A stretch of 31,019 bases of DNA from a virus: positions 1 to 31,019 of IMG/VR virus record IMGVR_UViG_3300047548_001650; one strand, given 5' to 3'. How positions within the stretch are numbered: position 1 is the first letter of the stretch; each line of letters begins with the position of its first letter. The translations under genes and the position numbers were made by a program. Under the pieces are notes generated by a model that had not been told where the DNA came from, searched no databases, and saw only the letters and a list, made by a program, of their open reading frames with translations. Positions 16,924 through 22,097 of the stretch are shown piece by piece.

Positions 16924-18003
16924 TCACAAATAAGCCTTTTCTGCAAGCTCCAAAAGCTGCTCAGGTGAAACGGCCGCATAATTCTTGGTCGTTCTCACGT
17001 CTGTATGACCTAAAAGCACGCGGGCCGCTTCAACTGACAGTCTTTCACTGATTCGAGTTGCCAGCCCATGTCTGAGCTGGTGAGGGTGCCAATGCGCCAC
17101 GCCTGCCCGCTTGCAGGCCCCTTCTACCGCCCTTCTCTGCCAGCCAACCGACCAGGGAAACCAGCGATCAGAATAATGTTTGGGCATACACTGGAGTAGG
17201 ATTTCAACGGCTGCTTTCGGGATTGCCACATATTTAATTCCAGTCTTTTGTACTGTCTTATGCTTTTCAATCGTGTATATCCAAATTGGACCCGTCATGT
17301 TTACATCTTGGGGCCTCATCTTTAAAAGCTCCTGGGACCTCATTCCCGTATGGTATTGAACCCAGAGTGAGCGCACTAGGTGAGGCTTCATTACTTCAAT
17401 CGTTCGCTTGAAAACCGAATCAGGAACCGGCCTTTTTTCGGGATTGTCTTTCGCCCCCTCTCGGCCTTTAGGGATCGGCCTGATGGCCTTCAGGCGATAC
17501 CATACAGACGGATCAATCAAGCCCTCAACAACTCCCCAAGCAAAACAGGCGACAATCTGTTGCGATCTTTTGTTGACGGTACGGCGAACCTGCCCACGAT
17601 TGATTAATGCTGTTCTGACGGCTCTTAAATGAAGTGGAGTAAATTCATCGGCTTGTAAATCGCTCCACAAGGCACAAAGCTCTTTAATGGCATATTCGAT
17701 ATATACGGCTTCTCTGCTACCCGTGTAATAATTTTGGCAGTATTTCAAATATCGATCTGATAGGTCCCTGACAGTTGGTTTTTTCGTTTCGTTTTCAGTA
17801 CCCGGAAATTTACCTGTAACGGCAATGATCGAAGCGATCTGGTGAAAGGCTTGAAGTGATTCAGGTGAGTCTTTTTTGCCTGGCAAATCCATCTGATGAC
17901 CGCGCCAATATATTCTGGCCCTGCCCTTTTTACCGCAAATATAACTGGGTGCTAGGTTTATGGGCCTTGCCATATCAACAATTACGGTAGTTGTTAGTTC
18001 CAC
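16924..18003 (-). CDS. int: Tyrosine-recombinase integrase
   Basis: 359 residues from GTG 18003; ATG 17973 (MARPINLAPS) is an equally plausible start, as neither has a clear SD. It has an N-terminal arm-binding region, a SAM-like core-binding domain (about 75-165) and a catalytic domain with the full set: Arg222 (TGMRSQELL), Lys249, His308 and Arg311 (HPHQLRHGLATR), His333 (LLGHTDVRTT) and nucleophile Tyr342. It should catalyse site-specific insertion at a host tRNA-Arg gene, given the tRNA 3' half 78 bases upstream. It is transcribed on the minus strand, same direction as that tRNA fragment. The 79-residue gene lies upstream and the regulators downstream. Confidence 0.95.
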   Translation of the reverse strand: MELTTTVIVDMARPINLAPSYICGKKGRARIYWRGHQMDLPGKKDSPESLQAFHQIASIIAVTGKFPGTENETKKPTVRDLSDRYLKYCQNYYTGSREAVYIEYAIKELCALWSDLQADEFTPLHLRAVRTALINRGQVRRTVNKRSQQIVACFAWGVVEGLIDPSVWYRLKAIRPIPKGREGAKDNPEKRPVPDSVFKRTIEVMKPHLVRSLWVQYHTGMRSQELLKMRPQDVNMTGPIWIYTIEKHKTVQKTGIKYVAIPKAAVEILLQCMPKHYSDRWFPWSVGWQRRAVEGACKRAGVAHWHPHQLRHGLATRISERLSVEAARVLLGHTDVRTTKNYAAVSPEQLLELAEKAYL

Positions 18004-18079
18004 GAACGAAAAACCCGGTCAGCGTTAAACAAATCATCCTTAATCGTAAAGCCACGTCATTTATGGCATTAGACAATAT

Positions 18080-18120
18080 ACACCCGACACGATTTGAACG
18101 TGTGACCTTTTGCTCCGGAG
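18080..18120 (-). other. attP: attP core: 3' half of a tRNA-Arg(CCG) gene
   Basis: On the minus strand, 18120 down to 18080 reads as a tRNA from the anticodon loop to the acceptor 3' strand: CTCCGGAG (anticodon CCG), a variable segment, the T arm ACACG-TTCAAAT-CGTGT and the acceptor strand CGGGTG. The 5' half of the tRNA is absent; the bases before it (ATGTTTT) do not fit. This is the standard appearance of an attachment site carried by a phage that integrates into a tRNA gene and restores its 3' end. Phage genes on both sides show it is attP, not attL or attR. Confidence 0.88.
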
Positions 18121-18167
18121 AAAACATGTTGGTCAGGTTTTTTAGGCTCATTTCGCTCTCAGGGTGC

Positions 18168-18181
18168 TTTCAGAACTGAAA
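18168..18181. repeat. Small inverted repeat near attP
   Basis: TTTCAG-AA-CTGAAA, 6-bp arms, between the attachment core and the 79-residue gene. It could be an arm-type site for integrase or an accessory factor. The segment 18004-18191 otherwise holds only the attachment core and no convincing gene. Confidence 0.35.
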
Positions 18182-18191
18182 ACTTAGCCAG

Positions 18192-18431
18192 TCATTTTTT
18201 ATCAATCAGAACCTTGACGCCACTTTCAACCCAGGCGTCTTGCTCTTCTTCTGGCAATGTCAGAAATTGAGCAAGAATAGCCTGAACGCAGCCGTCACGT
18301 CCTATCCTCTGTCTATCCGATACCCGTAACCCCTTTTCTTGAGCTCGCACCTTTGCAAACTCAATCCCACGGTTAAGAAAAGCGGTCAAGGGTATTGTCA
18401 TGTGCTTAAGACTCGATAAGCCACTAGACAT
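18192..18431 (-). CDS. 79-residue putative regulator upstream of int
   Basis: The start is ATG 18431, chosen because GGGAGG sits 6 bases upstream; a GTG two codons earlier would fall within the SD region. 79 residues. The first half (TIPLTAFLNRGIEFAKVRAQEKGLRVSDRQRI) looks like a strand plus helices and may be a ribbon-helix-helix or small helical DNA-binding domain; the second half is a Glu/Asp-rich helix. It has its own promoter, divergent from the early operon promoter. By position a repressor or integration/excision regulator. No confident family. Confidence 0.6.
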   Translation of the reverse strand: MSSGLSSLKHMTIPLTAFLNRGIEFAKVRAQEKGLRVSDRQRIGRDGCVQAILAQFLTLPEEEQDAWVESGVKVLIDKK

Positions 18432-18453
18432 ATACACCTCCCTTCAGTATTCA

Positions 18454-18481
18454 ATTCTAAACCAGTTGCTAAGTTAATCAA
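18454..18481 (-). promoter_or_regulatory. Leftward promoter of the lysogeny side
   Basis: On the minus strand, TTGATT (18476-18481), a 16-base spacer and TAGAAT (18454-18459), followed by the SD and ATG of the 79-residue gene. In free phage DNA it could also transcribe through the attachment core into int. Confidence 0.6.
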
Positions 18482-18488
18482 CTGTATC

Positions 18489-18530
18489 TTTACATTTTTA
18501 CATGAAAGTAATTTTCCTATTGACTTACAT
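18489..18530 (+). repeat. Repeated TTACAT motifs between divergent promoters
   Basis: Two adjacent copies of YTTTACAT (18488-18495 and 18496-18503) and a third CTTACAT (18524-18530) overlapping the start of the rightward promoter spacer. They lie between two divergent promoters, where operators are expected. Could also be chance in an AT-rich segment. Confidence 0.35.
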
Positions 18531-18548
18531 AAACATCGACTCTATATT
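18520..18548 (+). promoter_or_regulatory. Rightward early promoter
   Basis: TTGACT (18520-18525), a 17-base spacer and TATATT (18543-18548). This is the best promoter in the window. It starts the plus-strand early operon about 45 bases before the ribbon-helix-helix gene's SD. Confidence 0.7.
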
Positions 18549-18560
18549 CTGATTAACAGT

Positions 18561-18579
18561 TCGAGTTCTATAAACTCGA
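18561..18579. promoter_or_regulatory. Operator or leader hairpin at the early promoter
   Basis: Perfect inverted repeat TCGAGTT-CTATA-AACTCGA with 7-bp arms, just after the expected transcription start. It fits an operator bound by one of the flanking small DNA-binding proteins, or a 5' hairpin in the transcript. Confidence 0.5.
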
Positions 18580-18605
18580 TGATCATTCAAAGATGTGGAG
18601 GAAAG

Positions 18606-18788
18606 ATGGGGCTCAAGACTATTTGCATCGATGAACAACTGCACCGGAGCTTGGTGATTCAGTGTGCTATCGACGGCAAAAAGATTCGCGAAGTCGCCGA
18701 AAAAGCTATTTCAAAAGAAATCAATAGGCTGTCACGAAAAAAAGCTTCTGAAAATCACAATTCAGAAATTCAAGCCAATTCAGCGTGA
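18606..18788 (+). CDS. Ribbon-helix-helix (Arc/CopG-type) regulator
   Basis: 60 residues from ATG 18606, chosen because TGGAGGA lies at 18596-18602; an upstream ATG in the frame would overlap the inverted repeat. LKTICIDEQLHRSLVIQCAID followed by KIREVAEKAISKEINRL shows the strand-helixA-turn-helixB pattern of ribbon-helix-helix proteins, in which the strand reads the DNA major groove as a dimer. The tail (about 43-60) is polar. First gene of the early operon and divergent from the 79-residue gene, so it is a candidate Cro-like or autoregulatory switch protein acting on the adjacent operators. Confidence 0.72.
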   Translation: MGLKTICIDEQLHRSLVIQCAIDGKKIREVAEKAISKEINRLSRKKASENHNSEIQANSA

Positions 18789-18796
18789 ATCGGCAT

Positions 18797-18822
18797 AAAA
18801 AACCCCCGGCGTGAACCGAGGG
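18797..18822 (-). terminator. Minus-oriented intrinsic terminator inside the early operon
   Basis: Hairpin CCCCCGG (18803-18809) / CCGAGGG (18816-18822) with a 6-base loop. Read on the minus strand the stem CCCUCGG/CCGGGGG is followed by six Us (the A-run at 18797-18802). No minus-strand gene lies to the right, so it would stop only antisense or leftward transcription. On the plus strand there is no T-run. Confidence 0.5.
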
Positions 18823-18849
18823 CCAACCTTACCACTGGAGGAGTCACAC

Positions 18850-18897
18850 GTGCATCTTACAGCAAAACATTTAGCAGAGCAAGGAGGCCGATTTTGA
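18850..18897 (+). CDS. 15-residue leader peptide coupled to the exonuclease
   Basis: GTG 18850 with SD GGAGG about 8 bases upstream encodes 15 residues (HLTAKHLAEQGGRF after the start). The stop TGA (18895-18897) overlaps the TTG start of the exonuclease (18894), and the exonuclease SD AAGGAGG lies inside the small frame. This looks like a translational-coupling leader for a gene with a weak start codon. The coupling geometry is seen; function is inferred. Confidence 0.4.
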   Translation: MHLTAKHLAEQGGRF

Positions 18898-19418
18898 GCG
18901 TTATCCAGCCAATCACAGGGCCGGCGATGGCCGCCGCGATTGACCGCAACACCTATTGCGGGTCAGCCGATACGGCCGGCATTTTGGGCGTCGATGGGGC
19001 CTTTTCCAGCCCTTTTGAAATTGCCATGAGAAAGAAGGGCCTGACACCACCCACCGAATCAAATGAAGCGATGGAGCTGGGCCTGTATCTGGAAAACTAC
19101 GTTCTGAGGCGTTATCAGGACGACCAGGCCGCTAAGATCGGCCGGACTCAAGTCTTTTATCGTCACCCTGACTGGGATTTTTGCGGGGCCACTGTTGACG
19201 GCCTTGTTTTTGATAACGGCAATCCCGTGAAGATTGTCGAGGCCAAAACAACGGCCGATTACAAGTGGGAAGACGTTCCCGAGCGTTACAAAGCTCAAGT
19301 GCAATGGCAAATGGGCATTTCGGGTATCCACCAGGCCGATCTTGCCGTTTTGTTTTTGGGCAGTCGGGCCCGTAAGGTTGAAATTTTCCAGATACCTTTT
19401 TCACCTGATTTATTTTAA
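18894..19418 (+). CDS. YqaJ-type viral recombinase exonuclease, N-terminal part
   Basis: 174 residues from TTG 18894 (SD AAGGAGG at 18881-18887, spacing 6). The opening GSADTAGILGVDGAFSSPFE is the 'GgSdaaaiLG.sp..sp' signature of YqaJ/lambda-exonuclease-type PD-(D/E)xK nucleases. Then come ELGLYLENYV (a Glu of the core), Asp102 in GATVDGLV, Glu116 and Lys118 in VEAKTT, and a conserved YKAQVQWQM helix. It would resect double-stranded DNA for the annealing protein encoded downstream. The family is usually about 300 residues; here an in-frame TAA ends the frame after PFSPDLF, and the missing C-terminal portion continues in the same frame. The catalytic core is intact. Confidence 0.82.
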   Translation: MSVIQPITGPAMAAAIDRNTYCGSADTAGILGVDGAFSSPFEIAMRKKGLTPPTESNEAMELGLYLENYVLRRYQDDQAAKIGRTQVFYRHPDWDFCGATVDGLVFDNGNPVKIVEAKTTADYKWEDVPERYKAQVQWQMGISGIHQADLAVLFLGSRARKVEIFQIPFSPDLF

Positions 19419-19424
19419 GGTGCA

Positions 19425-19844
19425 TTGGATCAAGTGATTGAGTTTTGGATGCGGTTTGTGCGTGGGAAGGAATTGCCACCAGTCGATTATCGATCAGGCA
19501 CAACCGACCTGCTCAAAGCAATCCAGGCCACACCTGGCAAAGAAATCAATATCGACAACCTGGCCGACGATTTAAGGCAGTTGGTTGAAATCAAGGCACA
19601 AATCAAAGAGCTGGAAAACCGTGAAACGGAAATGACAAACCGTTTTCGGGCAGCTCTCGACGATGCAGAAATCGGCCTGATTGATGGCAAGCCGGCTTTC
19701 ACGCTGAAAACAACAGCGGGCCGCAAGTCGTTCGATCAAGAGCGTTTCAAGGCAGATCATCCAGAACTATTTGCAGCCTATCAAAAGACGGGCGCGAGCT
19801 ACAGAACACCACGAATTGGGAAGGGTTTTAGCAATGGCGAATAA
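19425..19844 (+). CDS. YqaJ-type exonuclease, C-terminal part after in-frame stop
   Basis: The same reading frame resumes two codons after the TAA at 19416-19418. A TTG at 19425 with AAGGTG about 4 bases upstream could restart translation. The 139 residues (DQVIEFWMRFVRGKELPPVDY, then a helical region with GLIDGKPAFTLKTTAGRKSF and a FKADHPELFAAYQKTG ending) correspond to the C-terminal region of full-length YqaJ-type proteins, including their 'fw..v..g..P' segment. So the two parts are one ancestral gene separated by a single stop codon. They may be a separate subunit, a readthrough product, or the result of a point mutation or base-call error. The end overlaps the start of the RecT-like gene. 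Confidence 0.75.
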   Translation: MDQVIEFWMRFVRGKELPPVDYRSGTTDLLKAIQATPGKEINIDNLADDLRQLVEIKAQIKELENRETEMTNRFRAALDDAEIGLIDGKPAFTLKTTAGRKSFDQERFKADHPELFAAYQKTGASYRTPRIGKGFSNGE

Positions 19845-21225
19845 TAATACGAAATTAGCGACGATACAGCCGTCAGATGATTTACCGCGCCGGAATGTGA
19901 TTGAACCGGCGACACTTGACGAAATCATGACATACGCAGCGATTGCGCTTAAGAGTCAGTATTTTGGCGTCCGAAGTGTCGAAGAGGCGGCCGTCAAGAT
20001 TTTGCTGGGTAAAGAGCTGGGACTATCGACGTTCCAAGCTATGATGGGCGTGTCAGTGATTCAGGGCCGGCCAAGCCTATCAGCCGGGCTTGTTTCCAGC
20101 CTCATCAAACAGTCAAACCGTTATGATTACCGTGTGAACGAATGGAGCGCCACTGGCTGCAAAATTTCGTTTTACCAGGGTAATCAGCTTTTAGGGACTT
20201 CAATCTATACGATTGAAGATGCCAAGCGGGCTCAATTGGTAAAGGCTTCATCGAATTGGGAGAAATACCCGAAATCAATGGTATTTGCCAGGGCTATCAC
20301 ACAAGGTGCCCGGGCTTACACACCTGATATCTTCATGGGGCCGGTTTACACGCCTGATGAAATCATTGAAGGCGAAATTATTGACGTTAATGTCGAACCA
20401 TTGACGGAAACACTGTCAGAACCCGCGCCAGAGCCCGCGAAGAACGGCAAGCCAAAAGTACAGGCAACGCCAGCCAAGCCCGCGACAGAGGCAATACCAG
20501 AGGCCGTAGAAACGCCTTGGGAAGAGCCAGACCTATCAAAGCCGGCTGAAAATCAGCAGCCGGTAGAAATGCAGTCTCAGGCTCAATCGTTTGGTGAAAT
20601 CGTCGCCAAGATTGATACCTGGGCCGCGAAAGCAGCGGATGAATACGCACGCCGGGGATTGGCTCAATACGGGCACCCTGGGGCGGTGATTAATACCATT
20701 TACGAAACGATGGCGAATGAAACACTTGTCAGCGGTAAGGCAACAACCTACCGCCAGAAAATTAATGAGATTGCCAAGAGTAATGACAACTGGGAAACAA
20801 CGCTCTCGATGCTGAAGCACGTTTACGGGGCCAGGCGGGGCTCTCGGGGATTTCCAGCCGAGAGCCGGCGAGTTCGATCTCGCCCCCTGTGTTCCGGCTT
20901 GGTACTACAACTCACCTGGCCGGGCTCTGAGTCTATTCAGTCACATGGATCGACAAAGAGGTGTTTCTTGAGGCGCCGGGCGGCTCGTTGTCGCCCGGCA
21001 TTTCACCAGGCTAAACAACACGGAGGTAAAACGATGCTGGTATTAGCGAGGAAATTAAAAGAGACCGTAATTGTTGCTGATGTCGTACAGATTACGGTTG
21101 TAGAAATCAGGGGCGATTTAGTAAGGCTAGGCATTACTGCGCCAAATGACATTCCAGTTGATCGGCTGGAAGTTTACCTGGCAAAACAGCAGAATCTGGA
21201 AAAACAGGCCAAAGAATCAAATTAA
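19834..21225 (+). CDS. recT: RecT-like ssDNA-annealing protein, frame continuous into csrA
   Basis: ATG 19834 is chosen over upstream frame starts because AAGGG precedes it and homologous-looking sequence begins there. Residues about 20-190 match RecT-type annealing proteins: EEAAVKILLGKELGLSTFQAM, a VIQGRPSLSAGL segment, the TIEDAKRAQL stretch, NWEKYPKSMVFARA and YTPDEIIEGE. It would pair with the upstream exonuclease for recombination. A Pro/Glu-rich linker and a small helical C-terminal domain reach about position 20832. After that the frame stays open but becomes Arg/Ser/Cys-rich and unlike protein, runs across three DNA hairpins, and then reads the whole CsrA sequence. Either the RecT stop has been lost, or a 463-residue fusion is made. 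Confidence 0.8.
   Translation: MANNNTKLATIQPSDDLPRRNVIEPATLDEIMTYAAIALKSQYFGVRSVEEAAVKILLGKELGLSTFQAMMGVSVIQGRPSLSAGLVSSLIKQSNRYDYRVNEWSATGCKISFYQGNQLLGTSIYTIEDAKRAQLVKASSNWEKYPKSMVFARAITQGARAYTPDIFMGPVYTPDEIIEGEIIDVNVEPLTETLSEPAPEPAKNGKPKVQATPAKPATEAIPEAVETPWEEPDLSKPAENQQPVEMQSQAQSFGEIVAKIDTWAAKAADEYARRGLAQYGHPGAVINTIYETMANETLVSGKATTYRQKINEIAKSNDNWETTLSMLKHVYGARRGSRGFPAESRRVRSRPLCSGLVLQLTWPGSESIQSHGSTKRCFLRRRAARCRPAFHQAKQHGGKTMLVLARKLKETVIVADVVQITVVEIRGDLVRLGITAPNDIPVDRLEVYLAKQQNLEKQAKESN
20839..20866 (+). promoter_or_regulatory. Hairpin with GGA in its loop upstream of csrA
   Basis: Perfect 9-bp stem GGCTCTCGG (20839-20847) / CCGAGAGCC (20858-20866) with loop GGATTTCCAG. A GGA in a hairpin loop is the preferred CsrA binding element. 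The stem sits inside a further 7-bp helix GGCCAGG (20829-20835) / CCTGGCC (20915-20921). Confidence 0.6.
20867..20884 (+). promoter_or_regulatory. Second hairpin of the pre-csrA structured segment
   Basis: Perfect 6-bp stem GGCGAG / CTCGCC with loop TTCGAT, directly abutting the first hairpin. The sequence resembles a tRNA T arm, but the loop is 6 bases instead of 7 and no cloverleaf can be built around it. Confidence 0.5.
20975..20999 (+). promoter_or_regulatory. Third hairpin before csrA
   Basis: Perfect 8-bp stem GCCGGGCG (20975-20982) / CGCCCGGC (20992-20999) with loop GCTCGTTGT, ending 22 bases before the csrA SD. It is followed only by ATTT, a poor terminator tail; it may be an attenuator or a processing site. 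Confidence 0.5.
21034..21225 (+). CDS. csrA: CsrA/RsmA-type RNA-binding regulator
   Basis: 63 residues with the complete CsrA sequence: MLVLARKLKETVIV, ITVVEIRGDLVRLGITAPNDIPVDRLEVY. The RNA-contacting Leu4, Arg6 and Arg44 are kept. The protein acts as a strand-swapped dimer that binds A(N)GGA motifs in hairpin loops or Shine-Dalgarno sites to block or stabilise mRNAs. The ATG has an excellent SD, ACGGAGGT, which is itself a CsrA-type site and so a likely point of autoregulation. It is in the same frame as the upstream RecT-like gene with no stop between them. The C-terminal tail (QQNLEKQAKESN) is polar and variable as in the family. It could reprogram host carbon/motility mRNAs or time phage early mRNAs. 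Confidence 0.92.
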   Translation: MLVLARKLKETVIVADVVQITVVEIRGDLVRLGITAPNDIPVDRLEVYLAKQQNLEKQAKESN

Positions 21226-21227
21226 CA

Positions 21228-22097
21228 ATGCGTAGAACCTTAATAGATTACAGCCTGATTACATCATCGTTAAGCGATAATGCTTTTCGGGTCTATGCCT
21301 ATCTATTGGTTCATGCGAATAAAGACGGCGAATGCTGGCCTTCACTCGTCAAAATATCAGAGCAGACAAACCGGTCGAAACGATCAACTGATTTTGCAAT
21401 CAGCGAATTAAAATCGGCTGGTTTATTGCAATCGTTTAACGAGGGTCGTGGTCGATATCGCTATCAACTTATTGAGCAAACAAGCGCAACTGATTGCGCT
21501 AGTAATGACACGGGACGAGCGCAAAAAACGACCGGAACAAGCGCAACCGATTGCGCTAGAAGCGACGAAACAAGCGCAAAAAGTGAAGGAAACGAGCGCA
21601 AAAAACGACCGGAACAAGCGCAAAAAACGACAATCCCCCCTGCACCCCCCTATATAGGTGAACAATATAATAGAACTATTAATAGAACTATTTCTTTTTG
21701 TGACGAAACAAACGAACAAAAAAATGAAGAACAAAAAAACAGTTCGTTAGAAAATCTCGTCACTCCTGAAAACCAAATTCCGCCAAAGCTGTTACGCATG
21801 GCAACCGCTTTGCATCTTGAAGTCTGGTTGGGCAGTGTCCAATTCCATGAAATTAGCATGGATGATTGGCGAATTGCGGAAACGCTCTCGATCTGCCAGC
21901 AAACAGGCAAAAAATGTAATGCCAGATATGCCTGGACTGTATTTAACAATCTTCCGGAAAAGCAGCCGGAAAAGGTTGCAAGCGAAACAAACGGCTATCA
22001 CAGGCCGCGTGAGACTTACGAGTCCATGAAGCAGAAAGAACAGGAAGATGCAGAGTTCATCACAAACTTGATTAAGGGTAAAAAATGGACGAGATAG
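21228..22097 (+). CDS. Replication initiator with winged helix and internal origin
   Basis: 289 residues, starting three bases after the csrA stop. Residues 10-75 (LSDNAFRVYAYLLVHANKDGECWPSLVKISEQ, SKRSTDFAISELKSAGLL) are a winged helix-turn-helix like the N-terminus of phage O/DnaD-type initiators. A polar central region (about 85-165) is encoded by DNA repeats and reads as repeating SATDCA, RAQKTT and RKKRPEQAQK. The C-terminal helical domain (about 185-289), with DDWRIAETLSICQQTGKK, may bind the next protein. By analogy with lambda O, the N-terminal domain would bind the iterons inside its own gene. The C-terminus overlaps the next gene. Confidence 0.7.
   Translation: MRRTLIDYSLITSSLSDNAFRVYAYLLVHANKDGECWPSLVKISEQTNRSKRSTDFAISELKSAGLLQSFNEGRGRYRYQLIEQTSATDCASNDTGRAQKTTGTSATDCARSDETSAKSEGNERKKRPEQAQKTTIPPAPPYIGEQYNRTINRTISFCDETNEQKNEEQKNSSLENLVTPENQIPPKLLRMATALHLEVWLGSVQFHEISMDDWRIAETLSICQQTGKKCNARYAWTVFNNLPEKQPEKVASETNGYHRPRETYESMKQKEQEDAEFITNLIKGKKWTR
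21483..21623 (+). repeat. Iteron array of a replication origin
   Basis: Six direct copies of the core AGCGCAA, with GCGCAA beginning at 21484, 21519, 21541, 21574, 21596 and 21618, giving intervals of 35, 22, 33, 22 and 22 bases. Two copies also have an inverted partner (TTGCGCT at 21494-21500 and 21551-21557) separated by four bases. Spacing near multiples of 11 puts the sites on one DNA face. The array lies within the initiator gene and is followed by an AT-rich stretch, the same plan as the lambda origin inside gene O. Confidence 0.75.
21648..21720. other. AT-rich unwinding element beside the iterons
   Basis: Directly after the iterons and two C-runs comes an AT-rich stretch including TATATAGG, AACAATATAAT and a tandem direct repeat TAATAGAACTAT (about 21669-21692). 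It is the likely site of initial strand opening. Confidence 0.55.

Noticed and set aside
17991-18179. Plus-strand 62-codon frame covering the tRNA-Arg fragment
   Set aside because: It reads through the attachment core in the opposite direction and has no SD or motif.
20867-20921. tRNA-like T arm near the recT-csrA junction
   Set aside because: The T-like loop has six bases, the 7-bp outer helix does not place it next to an acceptor stem, and no D arm, anticodon arm or CCA is present.
20822-20970. Protein-like reading in another frame across the pre-csrA hairpins (ending at TGA 20968-20970)
   Set aside because: No start or family is recognisable; it could only be the recT C-terminus if a frameshift is assumed, and the perfect inverted repeats argue for an RNA role.
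21483-21623. CRISPR-like array
   Set aside because: Repeats are only 7-10 bases, too short and too close, and lie inside a coding region; iterons fit better.
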